Positions 1-6,517 of a DNA stretch of 10,170 nucleotides are shown in pieces (the stretch's first letter is position 1; the number at the start of each line of letters is the position of its first letter). The stretch lies in contig JAUIEQ010000021.1 in assembly GCA_030429785.1 (NCBI GenBank), positions 1 through 10,170 of the forward strand, given 5' to 3'. Position numbers and translations under genes: made by a program. The stretch is from a bacterium (GTDB taxonomy: Bacteria > Patescibacteriota > Patescibacteriia > S139-126 > S139-133). The notes under the pieces are model-generated. The model was not told the DNA's origin. It did no database searches and saw only the letters and a list, made by a program, of their open reading frames with translations.

Positions 1-965
1 GTTAGCACTTCCTTATTGTTTTCATCAGATGCTAGATTTTGAGCATCAGCAGCTTTGTTAGTTAACGCTTCAGAAGGCGCTTGGGTCTCAGAGTCGCTTG
101 GTTCTATTGGTTGGGTATTTTCGATGTCATTGCCTTGCACGACGATATCTTGCCCAGGTTGCTGATCTGCTGTTTCCTCGATTGCAAGATGAGTTGACGC
201 TTGCTGAGTTTGTTCGGGCAATTCAATACCTTCAGTTGCTGCAGCTACCGTACTCGTGTTAGCAGGCCGTCCAAAAAATTGTGCAAGCAAAATAGTTTCA
301 CGTCCATCAAGCATTGCCGGAAGAACAGCAATACCAATATCAGTGTATTGCTCATGCAAAATATTATCTCGATGTGTTGGTGAATTCATAAACGCTGAAT
401 GCACAACATGTGCTGAAGAAAAATCAACAGCCAAGTTTTCTCCCATGTACGAATACTGGTATGCGCCAGCATCAATCCACTCCCATGGGTACGTGCCATC
501 AGGAGATATATGTGAAAAATACTGACCTTCAGCCATATCAGTCACCTTAGCAAGTGCTGCTGCTTCAAGAACTGGATTATGCGTAAGCGGTGCGAGTCCC
601 TGCTCTGCTCGAGCTTCATTAGTTAGCATTAACACTTCATCACTCAAACTACTGGCTAGTCGTCCATAATTCGGATAGGCAGTAAACAACGCGCCAGTTA
701 CAACAACTTTGATAACCAAAATTGCCACAACATATGTTGTCAGGGCTTTTGGCCTGAGTCCTTTTGGGTGGTGATTATTACCTTCGTGCGCGATAGCAAA
801 ATCTTTCACAAAACGATGCATTTTTGTTTTGAATGTCTCAGGTTTTTTATGAAAAAAACTACCAAAACTTGATTGTTTTTTTGTGAGTATAGTCGCCACA
901 GAAGCCAGAGCAGTAACTAAAGCACCTATAACAACAAAGATGGTTTGTTTACCTGATTTTTTCAT
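1..965 (-). CDS. CAP (SCP/PR1-like, YkwD-type) membrane-anchored protein, C-terminus cut by window edge
   Basis: At least 321 residues; the frame is still open at base 1. The CAP domain spans about residues 108-233: it starts LTNEARAEQGLAPL, and then carries FSHISPDG (His152), GENLA (Glu176) and SPTHRDNIL (His198), the usual cavity residues of bacterial YkwD-like CAP proteins. Two hydrophobic segments precede it (about 9-27 and 76-95). Between them, residues 52-71 hold an F-x7-HEGNN-x-HP-x2-LR module that I associate with CPR envelope proteins. After about residue 235 the chain becomes a Gln/Glu/Thr/Ala-rich, low-complexity tail, probably an extracellular spacer. I chose the start at 965 because a consensus promoter places the transcript start about 20 nt upstream; Met49 (ATG at 819-821) would also start just before the conserved module. 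The ribosome binding site is weak. The precise role (envelope remodelling, adhesion or peptidase-like activity) cannot be told from sequence. The family call is firm. Confidence 0.88.
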   Translation of the reverse strand, partial: MKKSGKQTIFVVIGALVTALASVATILTKKQSSFGSFFHKKPETFKTKMHRFVKDFAIAHEGNNHHPKGLRPKALTTYVVAILVIKVVVTGALFTAYPNYGRLASSLSDEVLMLTNEARAEQGLAPLTHNPVLEAAALAKVTDMAEGQYFSHISPDGTYPWEWIDAGAYQYSYMGENLAVDFSSAHVVHSAFMNSPTHRDNILHEQYTDIGIAVLPAMLDGRETILLAQFFGRPANTSTVAAATEGIELPEQTQQASTHLAIEETADQQPGQDIVVQGNDIENTQPIEPSDSETQAPSEALTNKAADAQNLASDENNKEVL

Positions 966-990
966 GGGAATAACCTAGTGATATTATTTT

Positions 991-1019
991 ATGATAACAC
1001 ATTTACTAAAATTTGTCAA
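991..1019 (-). promoter_or_regulatory. Sigma70-type promoter of the CAP-protein gene
   Basis: Reading the minus strand there is a perfect -35 TTGACA (1019-1014), a 17-bp spacer and a -10 TATCAT (996-991). Transcription would start near 984, giving a leader of about 20 nt before the ATG at 965. It lies just after the terminator of the preceding operon, so the CAP gene is probably transcribed separately. Confidence 0.75.
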
Positions 1020-1052
1020 TATATTTTTTAGCTACTTTGCTTTTATTGTAGC

Positions 1053-1081
1053 ATAATTAAAACCCGACTTTTTGTCGGGTT
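1053..1081 (-). terminator. Intrinsic terminator ending the surface protein-sortase-lipoprotein operon
   Basis: On the minus strand, AACCCGAC and GTCGGGTT form a perfect 8-bp stem around a five-A loop (1081-1061). TTAATT follows. The stop codon of the lipoprotein gene is 7 nt upstream of the stem. The plus-strand flank is not T-rich, so the signal is directional. Confidence 0.82.
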
Positions 1082-1087
1082 GAAAAG

Positions 1088-1336
1088 TTATTTTAGATCG
1101 CATTGGCATTGATGGATCTGAGTCAATGCCATAAACCCAGCCTCTCCACCGGTCTGCTTGCAGTAAAGAAACTGCTTACCATCAAGCTCAAAAATTACCC
1201 AGCCATTACCCTCATCAGATATTAGTCGTGCATGAGTTGGTAATGCACCTTTCTCACTTGAATGAGTCCAGCAACCAGCAACCAAAAAAATAAAAAACAA
1301 AAGACAGACCATGACGGTAATATTTTTTTTCTTCAC
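1088..1336 (-). CDS. Small secreted lipoprotein, function unknown
   Basis: An 82-residue protein. Lys2-4 and a hydrophobic stretch (residues 6-20) lead to the lipobox VAGC with Cys22, so a prolipoprotein processed by Lgt and LspA is expected, leaving about 60 residues outside the membrane. The mature part holds a short WVIFELDGKQFLYC segment that could be a beta hairpin, and ends with a CxC pair near the C-terminus. The start is GTG (1334-1336), supported by AAGGAG at 1349-1344 with a 7-nt spacer, one of the best ribosome binding sites in the window. It follows the sortase gene by 33 nt and precedes the terminator, so it is the last gene of that operon. I do not recognise a family. The lipoprotein assignment is well supported; a functional link to the sortase is inferred only from position. 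Confidence 0.8.
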   Translation of the reverse strand: MKKKNITVMVCLLFFIFLVAGCWTHSSEKGALPTHARLISDEGNGWVIFELDGKQFLYCKQTGGEAGFMALTQIHQCQCDLK

Positions 1337-1343
1337 TACAAAA

Positions 1344-1349
1344 CTCCTT
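1344..1349 (-). promoter_or_regulatory. Strong ribosome binding site that fixes the GTG start of the lipoprotein
   Basis: AAGGAG on the minus strand lies 7 nt before the GTG codon at 1336. The next in-frame ATG is Met9, inside the signal peptide, so this site decides in favour of GTG. Confidence 0.75.
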
Positions 1350-1369
1350 TTTTAATGTAATTTGAATTT

Positions 1370-2185
1370 TTAATTAACAAGATCACCAATAACCACAAGT
1401 CGCTGATCTGACGTCCACAGTGGAGTGCACGTAAATAACGTTACTTGCGGGTTTGGTGTATTATGTAAAATTTCAATTTCAGTTGGCTCTACAACTTTTA
1501 TCTCGCGAACTTTGTATGTGTATTCATTGCCGTCCCAATAGAGAGTGAATGTATCTCCAGCAGCTACCTTATCAAGATGAAAAAAAGAATTAGGCCCACC
1601 CTGCTCAAGAAATCGATGCGCACTCAAAACCATATTGCCTTCCTCAGGATTATCAGATGTCATTGGCAAACGCCAGATGCCATTCCACAAAACTGACTCA
1701 GTCGCACCTTCATGCACTGTTCCATCCACACCAATTTTTGCAATTCGCAAGGTATTGGTTGTTGGGACTACTTGCTCTGTTGTGGCTGCAACTGCGAGCG
1801 GTTGCTGTGCTACTGTTTCTGTTGCTTCTGCCGTATGATCTGCTGGTATAACGCCGCTATTGTCACCATACTGCGCCAACTGTTCAGTTGGATCAGCTGG
1901 CGTAATTTCTTCTGGCCACTGCGCTTGGGTTGGTCCTAATGGTTCATCATACTGCGCTTTGAGTTCTGCGATGTCAATATCTTGCAAGATCAGATCACCA
2001 CTTGGTAGCGCAGTGTTCTGGTTTGAAATAATTTGATTTTCAATAACAAACTTACCATTGTCATACACTATATATGCACCAACAAGAAACAATAATGTCA
2101 ACACCAAGCTAACGCGTTGCGCGATTTTGTATTTTTTTGATTGTGGATTAATAAAATCAATCATAGTATTATGTCTTTTCTCCAT
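1370..2185 (-). CDS. Membrane-anchored sortase (class D/E-like transpeptidase)
   Basis: A 271-residue protein. It has a cytoplasmic N-terminus, one membrane segment (about residues 25-41), and a long Pro/Thr/Glu/Gln-rich linker (about 60-143). The sortase beta-barrel runs from about 145 to 270. The catalytic triad is visible: His190 in LSAHRF, Cys253 in TLFTCTP and Arg262 in DQRLVVIGDL. The IGVDGTVHEG start of the barrel and the TLxTC motif fit class D or E sortases better than class A. The adjacent upstream gene ends in an LPDTN sorting signal, so this is very likely its dedicated enzyme, cleaving between Thr and Asn and transferring the protein to an envelope nucleophile. The start is uncertain: Met1 (2183-2185) lies inside a 12-bp RNA hairpin, whereas Met8 (2162-2164) lies just beyond it. 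Neither has a good ribosome binding site, so translation may depend on ribosomes arriving from the surface-protein gene. Confidence 0.92.
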   Translation of the reverse strand: MEKRHNTMIDFINPQSKKYKIAQRVSLVLTLLFLVGAYIVYDNGKFVIENQIISNQNTALPSGDLILQDIDIAELKAQYDEPLGPTQAQWPEEITPADPTEQLAQYGDNSGVIPADHTAEATETVAQQPLAVAATTEQVVPTTNTLRIAKIGVDGTVHEGATESVLWNGIWRLPMTSDNPEEGNMVLSAHRFLEQGGPNSFFHLDKVAAGDTFTLYWDGNEYTYKVREIKVVEPTEIEILHNTPNPQVTLFTCTPLWTSDQRLVVIGDLVN

Positions 2186-2211
2186 GACCCTGATCAGTAA
2201 TCAAGGTCATG
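2183..2211 (-). repeat. 12-bp inverted repeat (RNA hairpin) between surface protein and sortase genes
   Basis: On the minus strand CATGACCTTGAT pairs with ATCAGGGTCATG around the loop TACTG. The only non-Watson-Crick pair is a G.U wobble in the minus-strand RNA, which would be a C.A mismatch in plus-strand RNA. This suggests a structure in the operon mRNA. No T-tract follows, so it does not look like an ordinary terminator. The last three bases of the stem are the ATG of sortase Met1. Confidence 0.7.
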
Positions 2212-2226
2212 TTTGAAAATACACAA

Positions 2227-5200
2227 TTATACATTATAGAGATCTATCTCTCGATATTTCTTAATCATCACTGCAAGTGCCATCAATAATCCGCCTGTCA
2301 ACAAGTACAGTAGAATCATATGCGCACCATTAGTATCAGGTAATGTAAAGCCTTCAATAGTAACTGTACGAACTTCAACGTCTTCGGTGTCATGAACATC
2401 AGGTGCGTTGTCTGCAGATGCAGTTGCTATATTTGTATACACACCATCGGCAGTATCCCCAAGCACACCAACAGTATAGGTAATTGTTTCTGATTGTCCT
2501 GCAGGCAGATCTCCAAGACTCCAAGAACGAACATATGTATCAGTGTCGATAAAGTAAAACTCTTTTGGCAAACGATCTACCATCGTTACATTCTTGGCAG
2601 TCTCTCGTGCATCAATATTCGTTACCGTAACTGTATAGACAACTTGTCCATTTGGGTTGCTGAAACTTCGATCAGCTGTTTTTTCAATTGCTAATACTGG
2701 GGCAAACTTTTCTGATAATACACTTGGAACTCGAACTTCTATAACTGCATCATCTATAGCACTGTTGCCATTACTAATGGTTGCAGTCGCGGTATTTGTG
2801 TACATGCCAGCAGTAGTTGTAGCTGGAACATATACATCATATGTGATTGTTTTGATTTCATTCTTGCTGATATCTCCGAGATTCCACACGCCAGTCATTG
2901 TTGATGAGGCGTATTCCAAACCAGCTGGCAGCACATCGGTAACAACTAAGTCTCGTCCTCTTGCTGAACGAGTATTCGTTACCTCAATAGTATACGGTAC
3001 GATCGAGTCAGGGTTGGTAAATGCAGCTCCTGCTGTTTTGGTAATCACAATACGAGGTCGGCTAGTTCCTCCTCCACAACTTCCAACACAACCAGTTGTC
3101 TCGATAATACATTGATTACTGCAGCCATCCCCGTTATTTGCATTTCCATCATCACATTGCTCGCCTGATTCAACAATGCCATTACCACATTGCGGACCGC
3201 CATTTCCACCAATAGCTTCAACAGCTGCTGTGTCTTGGTCATCTTCATCTGCAACATTATTACCAGCTGTAGAGTCAATGTCTGTTTCATTATAGGTAAT
3301 AAGCTCAGCAGTATTTACAAACGTACCTTCAGTCGTAACTGTAGCGTCAAATGTCAGTTCAGTTGAACTTCCTGCTCCCAAATCACCAATAGTCCAAATC
3401 ATTGTTGATTCGTCAAATGTTCCAGCAGTGGTTGTAGCTGAGTTAGCAATAAACACTAATTCAGCCGGCATTCGATCCTCCACAGTAACACCGGTAGCGT
3501 CTACCAAACTATTATTGAGCACCGTAACAGTAAATGTCACATCACTGCCTGGCGCAACTGCGTTGTTGTTCACAGATTTGGTCAACTCTATGTCAAAAGC
3601 ATCTTGTGCAACAAGTGTACATTGTGCTGAACATGTTCCTGCGCCGTTATTTGCACCTTCATCACATTCTTCACCCTCATCTGATTGCACGACACCATCA
3701 CCACAAAACGGTCCATCAATCACAATTGTTGTACAGCTTTCTGAACAGTAACTACATGAGTTACCATACTCAGGACTACAACTGAGACCATTATTAGCAC
3801 CTAAGTCACATGACTCAGTCGCTTGATTGATAATACCATCACCGCAGTATGGCTGATTTTCTGAAGCAGTTACCTCAGCGGTATCTTGATCGTCTTCAAA
3901 TACATCATCATTACCTGGAGTTGAGTCAACATCAAGTTGATCATGTGTCATGACTTGCGCCATGTTCACAAAGCTCCCTGCCTGTGTAACAACAGCATCG
4001 AAAGTTAATGTTTCTGAAGTCAGTGCTGCCATGTCACCAATAGTCCAAATCATTGTTGATTCGTCAAATGTTCCAGCAGTGGTTGTAGCTGAGTTGGTTA
4101 CCAGACTAAGTTCACTTGGTAGCTCGTCAGCAATAGTAATATTTGAACCACCTGCTTGAGCAACAGTATCAGCAATAATAGTAAATGTAACGGTATCACC
4201 AACAGCAACAAAAGCATTGTTAACTGTTTTTGTTAATTCAATATCAAATGTCTCTACTGCACAAAACTGATCACATCCATCACCGTTGACAAGGTTGCCA
4301 TCGTCACACTGCTCACCAGATTCGACAATGCCATTACCACACACTGGCTCGCTACAAATAACCGGAGTTTCAACATCAATACATGTCCATCCAGCGCCTA
4401 AAGTCGGGTCAGTAACACCTGCGTCTTTATACTCTTTGGCATAAAAACAAGCGGTATTAACCAATGTTGAATCACAGACTGCTTCATTCGAAACTGTCAT
4501 ATCAAATGTCGCGATCCGGTTGTGACCTGGAGTGACCTTGCCGTAGTTAAGATGAGCATATTCATTATTCGCACCAAACTCATGCGGTTGCTCAGGAGTG
4601 AAGTTTTCGCTTGCAGTCAGTTCCCAAGATTCAAGACCAGTATTGCTGTCAAATGTATCTTTCATTTGCACGCCACTGCCAGTACATACTTTGTCACCAG
4701 TATTGGTAAGCGAGACCGTGTACTGCAAATCATCTCCTGGCGCAACACTTGTCTTGTTTGCAGTTTTTTCAAAAGCAATTTCACACGTTGGTTGCTGTGA
4801 GCAATCAACTGCAGTTTGTTCTATAATAAAATCACTCCAACCAGTTTCTTTTGCATATGAGCGAAGCTTGTTAGTAATGACTGCACCACAACTGAGTGAT
4901 TCTTTTACTGCAAAAGTTACCCACACCTCTCGTTTTTCACCTGGTTGCACAGTAGCAAAGTTCCAACGAAGTACTGAGTTATTTTCAACAAATGCCTGTT
5001 CACTTGGATACGTACCACCTAGGACATGTCGTAGGTATTGTAATTTTGATTTGTCAAAAAGATCTTCAAGCTTCACACCTCCGCCAGTACAATCAGCTGT
5101 ACCGGTATTTTCTAAGGTCAAATAATATTCCAGCTCTGTTCCCGGAACAACAGGATCATTTCCCTGATCTGATTTTGTGATTGTTAATTCACAATACCCA

Positions 5201-5397
5201 GATTGCTCTTGAGGAATACAATCAGAGTCAAGATCCGCAAACTCATCTTCACATACAGCATTATGTGTAGTAATAGCATGCACTGGATCAATAGTTACTT
5301 GTAGATATGGACCTAAAATAAGCACCGCACCAACAAGCAACATAAAACCAACCCGAACGGGCTTGGCTAATAGCAAACGTTTGTATTTTACTAGCAT
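2227..5397 (-). CDS. Large modular surface protein with DUF11-like and DUF4215-like repeats and an LPDTN sorting signal
   Basis: A 1056-residue exported protein. Signal peptide: basic start (K4, K6, R7), hydrophobic core about 17-33, possible cleavage after VHA (residue 41). Then six beta-sandwich units of DUF11 type lie at about 69-199, 205-345, 384-510, 601-727, 783-890 and 902-1010, several with the typical D.LP...... motif and LTNTG/VTNT strands. Cysteine-rich inserts separate them: Myxococcus-type repeats CGNGIVESGEQCDDGN at 353 and 737, and a denser block at 518-593. The C-terminus has LPDTN (1019-1023), a hydrophobic helix (about 1026-1045) and KKYR, a standard sortase signal. It is first in an operon with the sortase. 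The likely role is a stalk-like adhesin or cell-surface fibre; the ligand is unknown. An in-frame TAA precedes the ATG by one codon, so the start is fixed although no clear ribosome binding site is seen. Confidence 0.9.
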   Translation of the reverse strand: MLVKYKRLLLAKPVRVGFMLLVGAVLILGPYLQVTIDPVHAITTHNAVCEDEFADLDSDCIPQEQSGYCELTITKSDQGNDPVVPGTELEYYLTLENTGTADCTGGGVKLEDLFDKSKLQYLRHVLGGTYPSEQAFVENNSVLRWNFATVQPGEKREVWVTFAVKESLSCGAVITNKLRSYAKETGWSDFIIEQTAVDCSQQPTCEIAFEKTANKTSVAPGDDLQYTVSLTNTGDKVCTGSGVQMKDTFDSNTGLESWELTASENFTPEQPHEFGANNEYAHLNYGKVTPGHNRIATFDMTVSNEAVCDSTLVNTACFYAKEYKDAGVTDPTLGAGWTCIDVETPVICSEPVCGNGIVESGEQCDDGNLVNGDGCDQFCAVETFDIELTKTVNNAFVAVGDTVTFTIIADTVAQAGGSNITIADELPSELSLVTNSATTTAGTFDESTMIWTIGDMAALTSETLTFDAVVTQAGSFVNMAQVMTHDQLDVDSTPGNDDVFEDDQDTAEVTASENQPYCGDGIINQATESCDLGANNGLSCSPEYGNSCSYCSESCTTIVIDGPFCGDGVVQSDEGEECDEGANNGAGTCSAQCTLVAQDAFDIELTKSVNNNAVAPGSDVTFTVTVLNNSLVDATGVTVEDRMPAELVFIANSATTTAGTFDESTMIWTIGDLGAGSSTELTFDATVTTEGTFVNTAELITYNETDIDSTAGNNVADEDDQDTAAVEAIGGNGGPQCGNGIVESGEQCDDGNANNGDGCSNQCIIETTGCVGSCGGGTSRPRIVITKTAGAAFTNPDSIVPYTIEVTNTRSARGRDLVVTDVLPAGLEYASSTMTGVWNLGDISKNEIKTITYDVYVPATTTAGMYTNTATATISNGNSAIDDAVIEVRVPSVLSEKFAPVLAIEKTADRSFSNPNGQVVYTVTVTNIDARETAKNVTMVDRLPKEFYFIDTDTYVRSWSLGDLPAGQSETITYTVGVLGDTADGVYTNIATASADNAPDVHDTEDVEVRTVTIEGFTLPDTNGAHMILLYLLTGGLLMALAVMIKKYREIDLYNV
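3383..3444. repeat. 62-bp direct repeat, copy A (DUF11-like unit 4)
   Basis: Identical over 62 bases to 4034-4095. It encodes the same stretch around FDESTMIW, ending with a WTIGD strand, in the fourth DUF11-like unit (about residues 652-672). The copies differ at the very next base on each side. Confidence 0.93.
4034..4095. repeat. 62-bp direct repeat, copy B (DUF11-like unit 3)
   Basis: Partner of 3383-3444. It lies 651 bp away, an exact multiple of three, so both copies are in the same reading frame. It covers about residues 435-455 of the surface protein. Confidence 0.93.
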
Positions 5398-5477
5398 ATG
5401 TTACGCAATTAAAAGGTAATATTAGCCAAAGAACACTAAATGACTTTTGCAGCCTTGTTTCTGCTGGATAATAAAAA

Positions 5478-5506
5478 AAATTACCATATTGTGTTAATTT
5501 TGTCAA
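5478..5506 (-). promoter_or_regulatory. Probable promoter of the surface protein-sortase-lipoprotein operon
   Basis: On the minus strand there is a perfect -35 TTGACA (5506-5501), a 17-bp spacer ending TGG, and the weaker -10 TAATTT (5483-5478). The TG one base before the -10 makes it an extended -10. The leader to the ATG at 5397 would be about 70-75 nt. The weak -10 lowers confidence. Confidence 0.5.
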
Positions 5507-5530
5507 TAGGCATATGTAGTGATAGTAAAA

Positions 5531-5559
5531 TTGACAAATAATACTTTTTATGATATAAA
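5531..5559 (+). promoter_or_regulatory. Extended -10 promoter of the 130-residue protein gene
   Basis: TTGACA at 5531-5536, a 17-bp spacer ending TGA, and TATAAA at 5554-5559, with an extended -10 TG at 5551-5552. Transcription would start near 5566, leaving a leader of about 49 nt. It is back to back with the operon promoter; the two -35 boxes are about 24 bp apart. Confidence 0.8.
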
Positions 5560-5614
5560 TATACATTAATTTTATAATTTTCCTTAACAATTTTCATAAA
5601 AAGAGAGGTGTTTT

Positions 5615-6007
5615 ATGAGCCAAGTAAACAATTTAAATGGAAAAGTACTGAGGCTTTTGCTTAAGTACTTCAAAGCTCACTTGACGCACAAAAAAAATCA
5701 CATGAAACATTGGCAACTCAAGCCAGGTTGCGACAAAGAAAAATATAGCGAATCAACTTGCTGCGAACAACACAAGGCATTAAGTAGATCGTGGCAGCAA
5801 GTAAAATCGCTTCAGTTAGCGCTTGATTTGCTCTTTGAGATAGGCGGATATGCTTATGTTGAAGAATGCAAATTCAAGGTTGGATCTGGCGCTGAAAAAA
5901 GAACCTCACCCCAGATAGGTTCCGACCGCTGGCTCAATGATCTCAAACAAAAAACAAGAAAGTTGTTCGCTCAGGATATTTTTCCTGAAGAGCTATTCCG
6001 ACATTAA
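5615..6007 (+). CDS. Hypothetical 130-residue soluble protein
   Basis: I do not recognise this protein. It is 130 residues, basic at the N-terminus, with a histidine cluster (His22, 25, 29, 32), four cysteines (39, 49, 50, 85) and no signal peptide or membrane segment. Residues 52-78 and 104-120 look helical. The His/Cys-rich first half could bind metal, but no named motif is seen. It is certainly a gene by context: a strong extended -10 promoter, GAGG at 5605-5608 with 6 nt to the ATG, and a good terminator 20 nt after the stop. It is therefore a single-gene transcription unit, divergent from the surface-protein operon. A regulatory link with that operon is possible but rests on position only; no helix-turn-helix is evident. 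Confidence 0.78.
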   Translation: MSQVNNLNGKVLRLLLKYFKAHLTHKKNHMKHWQLKPGCDKEKYSESTCCEQHKALSRSWQQVKSLQLALDLLFEIGGYAYVEECKFKVGSGAEKRTSPQIGSDRWLNDLKQKTRKLFAQDIFPEELFRH

Positions 6008-6027
6008 AATCAACCACCTCAATTGCT

Positions 6028-6060
6028 AACCACCATAAGTTATATGGTGGTTTTATTTAT
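6028..6060 (+). terminator. Intrinsic terminator after the 130-residue protein gene
   Basis: AACCACCATA (6028-6037) pairs perfectly with TATGGTGGTT (6043-6052) around a 5-nt loop, and TTATTTAT follows. The stem begins 20 nt after the stop codon. Confidence 0.85.
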
Positions 6061-6088
6061 TGACGAAAATAAGTATTTTTGCTTAAAT
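6060..6088 (+). promoter_or_regulatory. Promoter of the 96-residue membrane protein gene, abutting the previous terminator
   Basis: TTGACG at 6060-6065, a 17-bp spacer ending TGC, and TTAAAT at 6083-6088, again with an extended -10 TG. The first base of the -35 is the last base of the preceding terminator's T-rich tail. The leader would be about 33 nt. Confidence 0.55.
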
Positions 6089-6127
6089 GGTCAATCATAA
6101 TGCCATTTAACAACAAGGGGGCACTGT

Positions 6128-6418
6128 ATGTACATGCTATGGATACTACTCTACTGCATCTCATGGATACTGCATTTTTTTTGGCCAGCTTGGGGTTACT
6201 ATCTAACCAAAAAAGCTTTTTCATTCAAGTCGTACAAAGTCACCTTCGCAACAACAATTGCTATCTGGATTTGCATTTCTGTTATATTCCAAGGCTGTCC
6301 ATTCGGCTACATTGATGAGTATATTGAGGTACAGCTTGGATGGAGGCAATCCATTGAATACTCATTTGAAAAGAGCTACTTCTATACCCTTATCTACCAA
6401 CCGCTCTTTAGCAATTAA
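6128..6418 (+). CDS. Small two-helix membrane protein, DUF2784-like (tentative)
   Basis: A 96-residue protein with hydrophobic segments at about 4-26 and 38-56. A polar C-terminal part follows, with GCPFGYIDEYIE (56-67) and SIEYSFEKSYFYTLIY (75-90). The order 'LHFxW, then GCPx..xE, then G...IE' recalls DUF2784 membrane proteins, whose function is unknown; the match is by eye and weak, and this protein is shorter than that family usually is. The start is fixed by AAGGGGG at 6115-6121 with a 6-nt spacer. An overlapping frame beginning near 6079 lacks such a site. The gene has its own promoter and terminator, and converges with dnaX. It is aromatic-rich and probably sits in the cytoplasmic membrane. 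Confidence 0.72.
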   Translation: MYMLWILLYCISWILHFFWPAWGYYLTKKAFSFKSYKVTFATTIAIWICISVIFQGCPFGYIDEYIEVQLGWRQSIEYSFEKSYFYTLIYQPLFSN

Positions 6419-6421
6419 ACC

Positions 6422-6450
6422 AAACCAGCTTAAATTATAAGCTGGTTTTT
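6422..6450. terminator. Intrinsic terminator between converging genes, possibly bidirectional
   Basis: AAACCAGCTTA (6422-6432) pairs with TAAGCTGGTTT (6438-6448) around a 5-nt loop, and further T follow on the plus strand. It begins 3 nt after the stop of the 96-residue protein gene. On the minus strand the stem is followed by GGTTTAATT, so it may also stop dnaX transcripts, which end about 70 nt upstream of it. Confidence 0.8.
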
Positions 6451-6517
6451 AGTATTTAAACTATTCTCAGTACATACACTCAGCGTGACGCTGTGTTCGA
6501 AACTGCCAAACATCTAC

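Larger units (their letters stand above)
5398..5614. other. Divergent intergenic region
   Basis: 217 bp between the surface-protein operon and the 130-residue protein gene. It is very AT-rich and holds two outward-facing promoters whose -35 boxes form an inverted TTGTCAAT / ATTGACAA pair (5500-5507 and 5530-5537). No RNA gene is seen. ORFs crossing it lack ribosome binding sites and coding character. Confidence 0.6.

Noticed and set aside
2657..3115. Long plus-strand frames opposite the surface-protein gene, up to 175 codons elsewhere in it
   Set aside because: These are antisense shadows of a repetitive gene, without promoters, ribosome binding sites or domains.
5288..5590. 100-codon minus-strand frame overlapping the start of the surface-protein gene
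   Set aside because: It runs across the AT-rich divergent promoter region and into a gene in another frame, with no ribosome binding site and low-complexity translation.
6079..6315. Plus-strand frame overlapping the 96-residue membrane protein
   Set aside because: It lacks a ribosome binding site, while the 6128 frame has AAGGGGG at ideal spacing and a coherent membrane topology.
6480..6494. Short palindrome CAGCGTGACGCTG downstream of dnaX
   Set aside because: The usable stem is only 5 bp with a 3-nt loop and no T-tract follows, so it is too weak to call a terminator.
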